From Clostridia bacterium (GTDB lineage Bacteria > Bacillota > Clostridia > Oscillospirales > Acutalibacteraceae): a stretch of 15,288 nt of DNA. Positions 14,421 to 15,288 of the stretch are shown here, piece by piece (the first letter of the stretch is position 1; each line of letters starts with the position of its first letter). Under the pieces are notes generated by a model that searched no databases, was not told the origin of the DNA, and saw only the letters and a program-made list of their open reading frames with translations. The position numbers and the translations under genes were made by a program. The stretch covers positions 1 through 15,288 of the forward strand of contig CAAGJJ010000154.1 of assembly GCA_900770165.1 (NCBI GenBank). The letters run 5' to 3'.

Positions 14421-14511
14421 TTTGGGGAATCCCCAGCAAGATGAAAACCTGATGAGAGAATATTGTGATGAAAGACAATATTGTTAAACACAGGTGGATC
14501 TTGCTCTGGGG
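14421..14511 (+). ncRNA. Tandem structured RNA candidate, unit B
   Basis: Same plan as unit A, 125-127 nt later. A G-run/C-run hairpin (14424-14434) comes first. CCCCAGCAAGAT (14431-14442) pairs with ATCTTG plus CTGGGG (14498-14503, 14506-14511) with a CT bulge. ACCTG (14447-14451) pairs with CAGGT (14491-14495), and AATATTGT (14459-14466) with ACAATATT (14475-14482). The interior sequence differs from unit A while the stems are kept. Confidence 0.5.
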
Positions 14512-15138
14512 TAAGAAAGAAGTATCTTTATATTATCAAAATGATATTTGGAGTTTATGTTGTTGGAAAGTCGTAAGCAGGAAGATAACTTCAAGTTGTT
14601 GGTGCAAATATAATGAATAGAAGTGTCCAGTACATTTTTGGTGATGGGTATTTTGGTGGAATCCATTTTTATTTATTTTTGAATAATAAAATTTTGAATC
14701 TGCAGCCGATTCTGCCTGCCGGACAATGTTTTTAGATATCTGTAAACGTCACGGACCGGAACTTGATGAAGAACCATCGGATGATGGAAGAAAGTATTTG
14801 GAAACACGATAGAAGCAAACGCTGTACTTATCGTCTTGTCTGGCAGGGAAGATTATTAGGCATTAACCAGAGAGATATCGGCAGAGAAAACAGAAGTGAT
14901 AGACAATGATATTTGTTAGATATGCTTCTTGTCGTTGGCTGCATCATATTAAAACGCTTTTTACGTTAAAAAAGTGCTGTGATCACAAGGCTTTTTGCAA
15001 GCAAAAATGAAAAGGCTATATATAGGTAGCCTGTGAAACTGGAAGTGCCCATTTTGGGTCTGATTTAAAGAATAATGTTCTGACAGAGACCAATGGAATG
15101 ACTCTCTGCTGGGGCTCCAAAAGAAAGGAGAAATGATT
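14512..15138. other. Gene-poor stretch with short overlapping frames, possible decayed mobile DNA
   Basis: No ORF with a ribosome binding site. Three short plus-strand frames overlap: 14613-14735 (40 aa, ends PILPAGQCF), 14726-14812 (28 aa, RHGPELDEEPSDDGRKY) and 14766-14909 (47 aa, containing RCTYRLVWQGRLLGINQ). The latter two look protein-like but lack start signals and sit in different frames, as in a frameshifted remnant. A perfect palindrome TGTGATCACA lies at 14978-14987. The last 100 nt before 15139 read as a leader for the TnpW gene. Confidence 0.35.
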
Positions 15139-15288
15139 ATGGAAAAAATGATGAATACAAAAACAGAGGATAACACATTTACAAAGAAAATCGGGCAGAC
15201 AGTCTATGTTGTCCGTTATCATTTCAATGAAAATGCAAAGGAAACAATGCAGGAGAAGATTAACCGGATGCTGGTTACAGAAGCAAGT
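15139..15288 (+). CDS. tnpW: TnpW-family transposon-encoded protein, N-terminal part
   Basis: The frame is open to the window edge (50 codons). After MEKMMNTKTEDN comes TFTKKIGQTVYVVRYHFNEN and AKETMQEKINRML, the pattern of the small TnpW proteins of clostridial Tn4451-like and related integrative elements; their role is not established. AAAGGAG (15124-15130) is 8 nt from ATG 15139 but only 2 nt from the in-frame ATG at 15133, so 15139 is chosen. It marks mobile DNA continuing to the right. Whether it belongs to the same element as the recombinase at 7179 or to a neighbouring one cannot be told here. Confidence 0.75.
   Translation, partial: MEKMMNTKTEDNTFTKKIGQTVYVVRYHFNENAKETMQEKINRMLVTEAS

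Larger units (their letters stand above)
3715..15288. mobile_element. Putative integrative element inserted in tadA (right end not in window)
   Basis: Everything right of the tadA break is accessory in character: a large serine recombinase operon, ParB-like proteins, paired XRE regulators, a type IIL restriction-modification enzyme, structured non-coding DNA and a TnpW gene. The tadA remainder that would mark the right end is not seen up to 15288. The TnpW region may belong to a second element, so the extent beyond about 14040 is uncertain. No conjugation gene is visible in the window. Confidence 0.5.

Noticed and set aside
14441..14460. Possible start of the missing tadA 3' part (ATGAAAACC resembling the MNTG codons)
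   Set aside because: The frame stops at once (TGA) and no GHDG or STGHA coding follows.
14448..14475. Hammerhead-ribozyme-like CTGATGAGAG followed by GAAAG
   Set aside because: The GAAA lies in the loop of the 14459-14482 hairpin instead of after stem II, and no matching stem III or cleavage site is present.
14263..14478. Minus-strand 71-aa frame over the tandem RNA units
   Set aside because: No ribosome binding site and odd composition; the repeat and hairpin structure explains the region better.
1..15288. CRISPR array, tRNA or rRNA genes
   Set aside because: No regularly spaced short repeats with unique spacers and no tRNA or rRNA signature were seen; the only tandem units are two copies 125 nt apart.

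Overview
The window looks like chromosomal DNA from an AT-rich Gram-positive anaerobe of the Lachnospiraceae type (Butyrivibrio/Roseburia/Agathobacter-like). This is inferred from strong GGAGG ribosome binding sites, frequent TTG/GTG starts, a clostridial Tad pilus locus and a TnpW-type gene. No rRNA or tRNA is present, so the assignment rests on gene content and style.

Layout. (1) Positions 1-3714 are host backbone: a membrane-anchored GH25 muramidase on the minus strand (open at the window edge), a small DUF2508-type gene, then a plus-strand Tad pilus start tadV-tadZ-tadA. tadA stops being recognisable just after its Walker B region, at 3715. The catalytic C-terminal part and all later tad genes are missing from the window. 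(2) Positions about 3715-9160 hold a tightly packed minus-strand operon headed by a large serine recombinase. It is followed, with overlaps, by two proteins that share the recombinase's unusual C-terminal domain and then by two different ParB-fold proteins. The whole set points towards the broken tadA, which is therefore the likely left attachment junction of an integrative element. (3) Positions 9160-10440 form a regulatory zone: a minus-strand XRE repressor, a divergent small coiled-coil gene, and a second XRE regulator, with inverted repeats that look like operators. (4) Positions 10496-13892 carry an unknown 157-aa gene and a 932-aa MmeI-like (type IIL) restriction-modification enzyme, closed by a strong terminator. 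(5) Positions 14040-15138 have no convincing protein gene but are dense in hairpins, including two tandem structured units with a shared 15-nt block repeated 125 nt apart. (6) At the right edge a TnpW-family gene begins, so further mobile DNA continues outside the window.

How the parts may work together. The recombinase operon would integrate and excise the element. The paralogous accessory proteins and ParB-like proteins may act as directionality, partition or replication-coupling factors; one ends with a sliding-clamp-like QLDLF motif. The XRE pair would control the element, and the type IIL enzyme would give the host defence or the element stability. Insertion in tadA would switch off Tad pili unless the element excises. 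The recombinase/paralog/ParB operon and the tandem RNA units are the best candidates for something undescribed.
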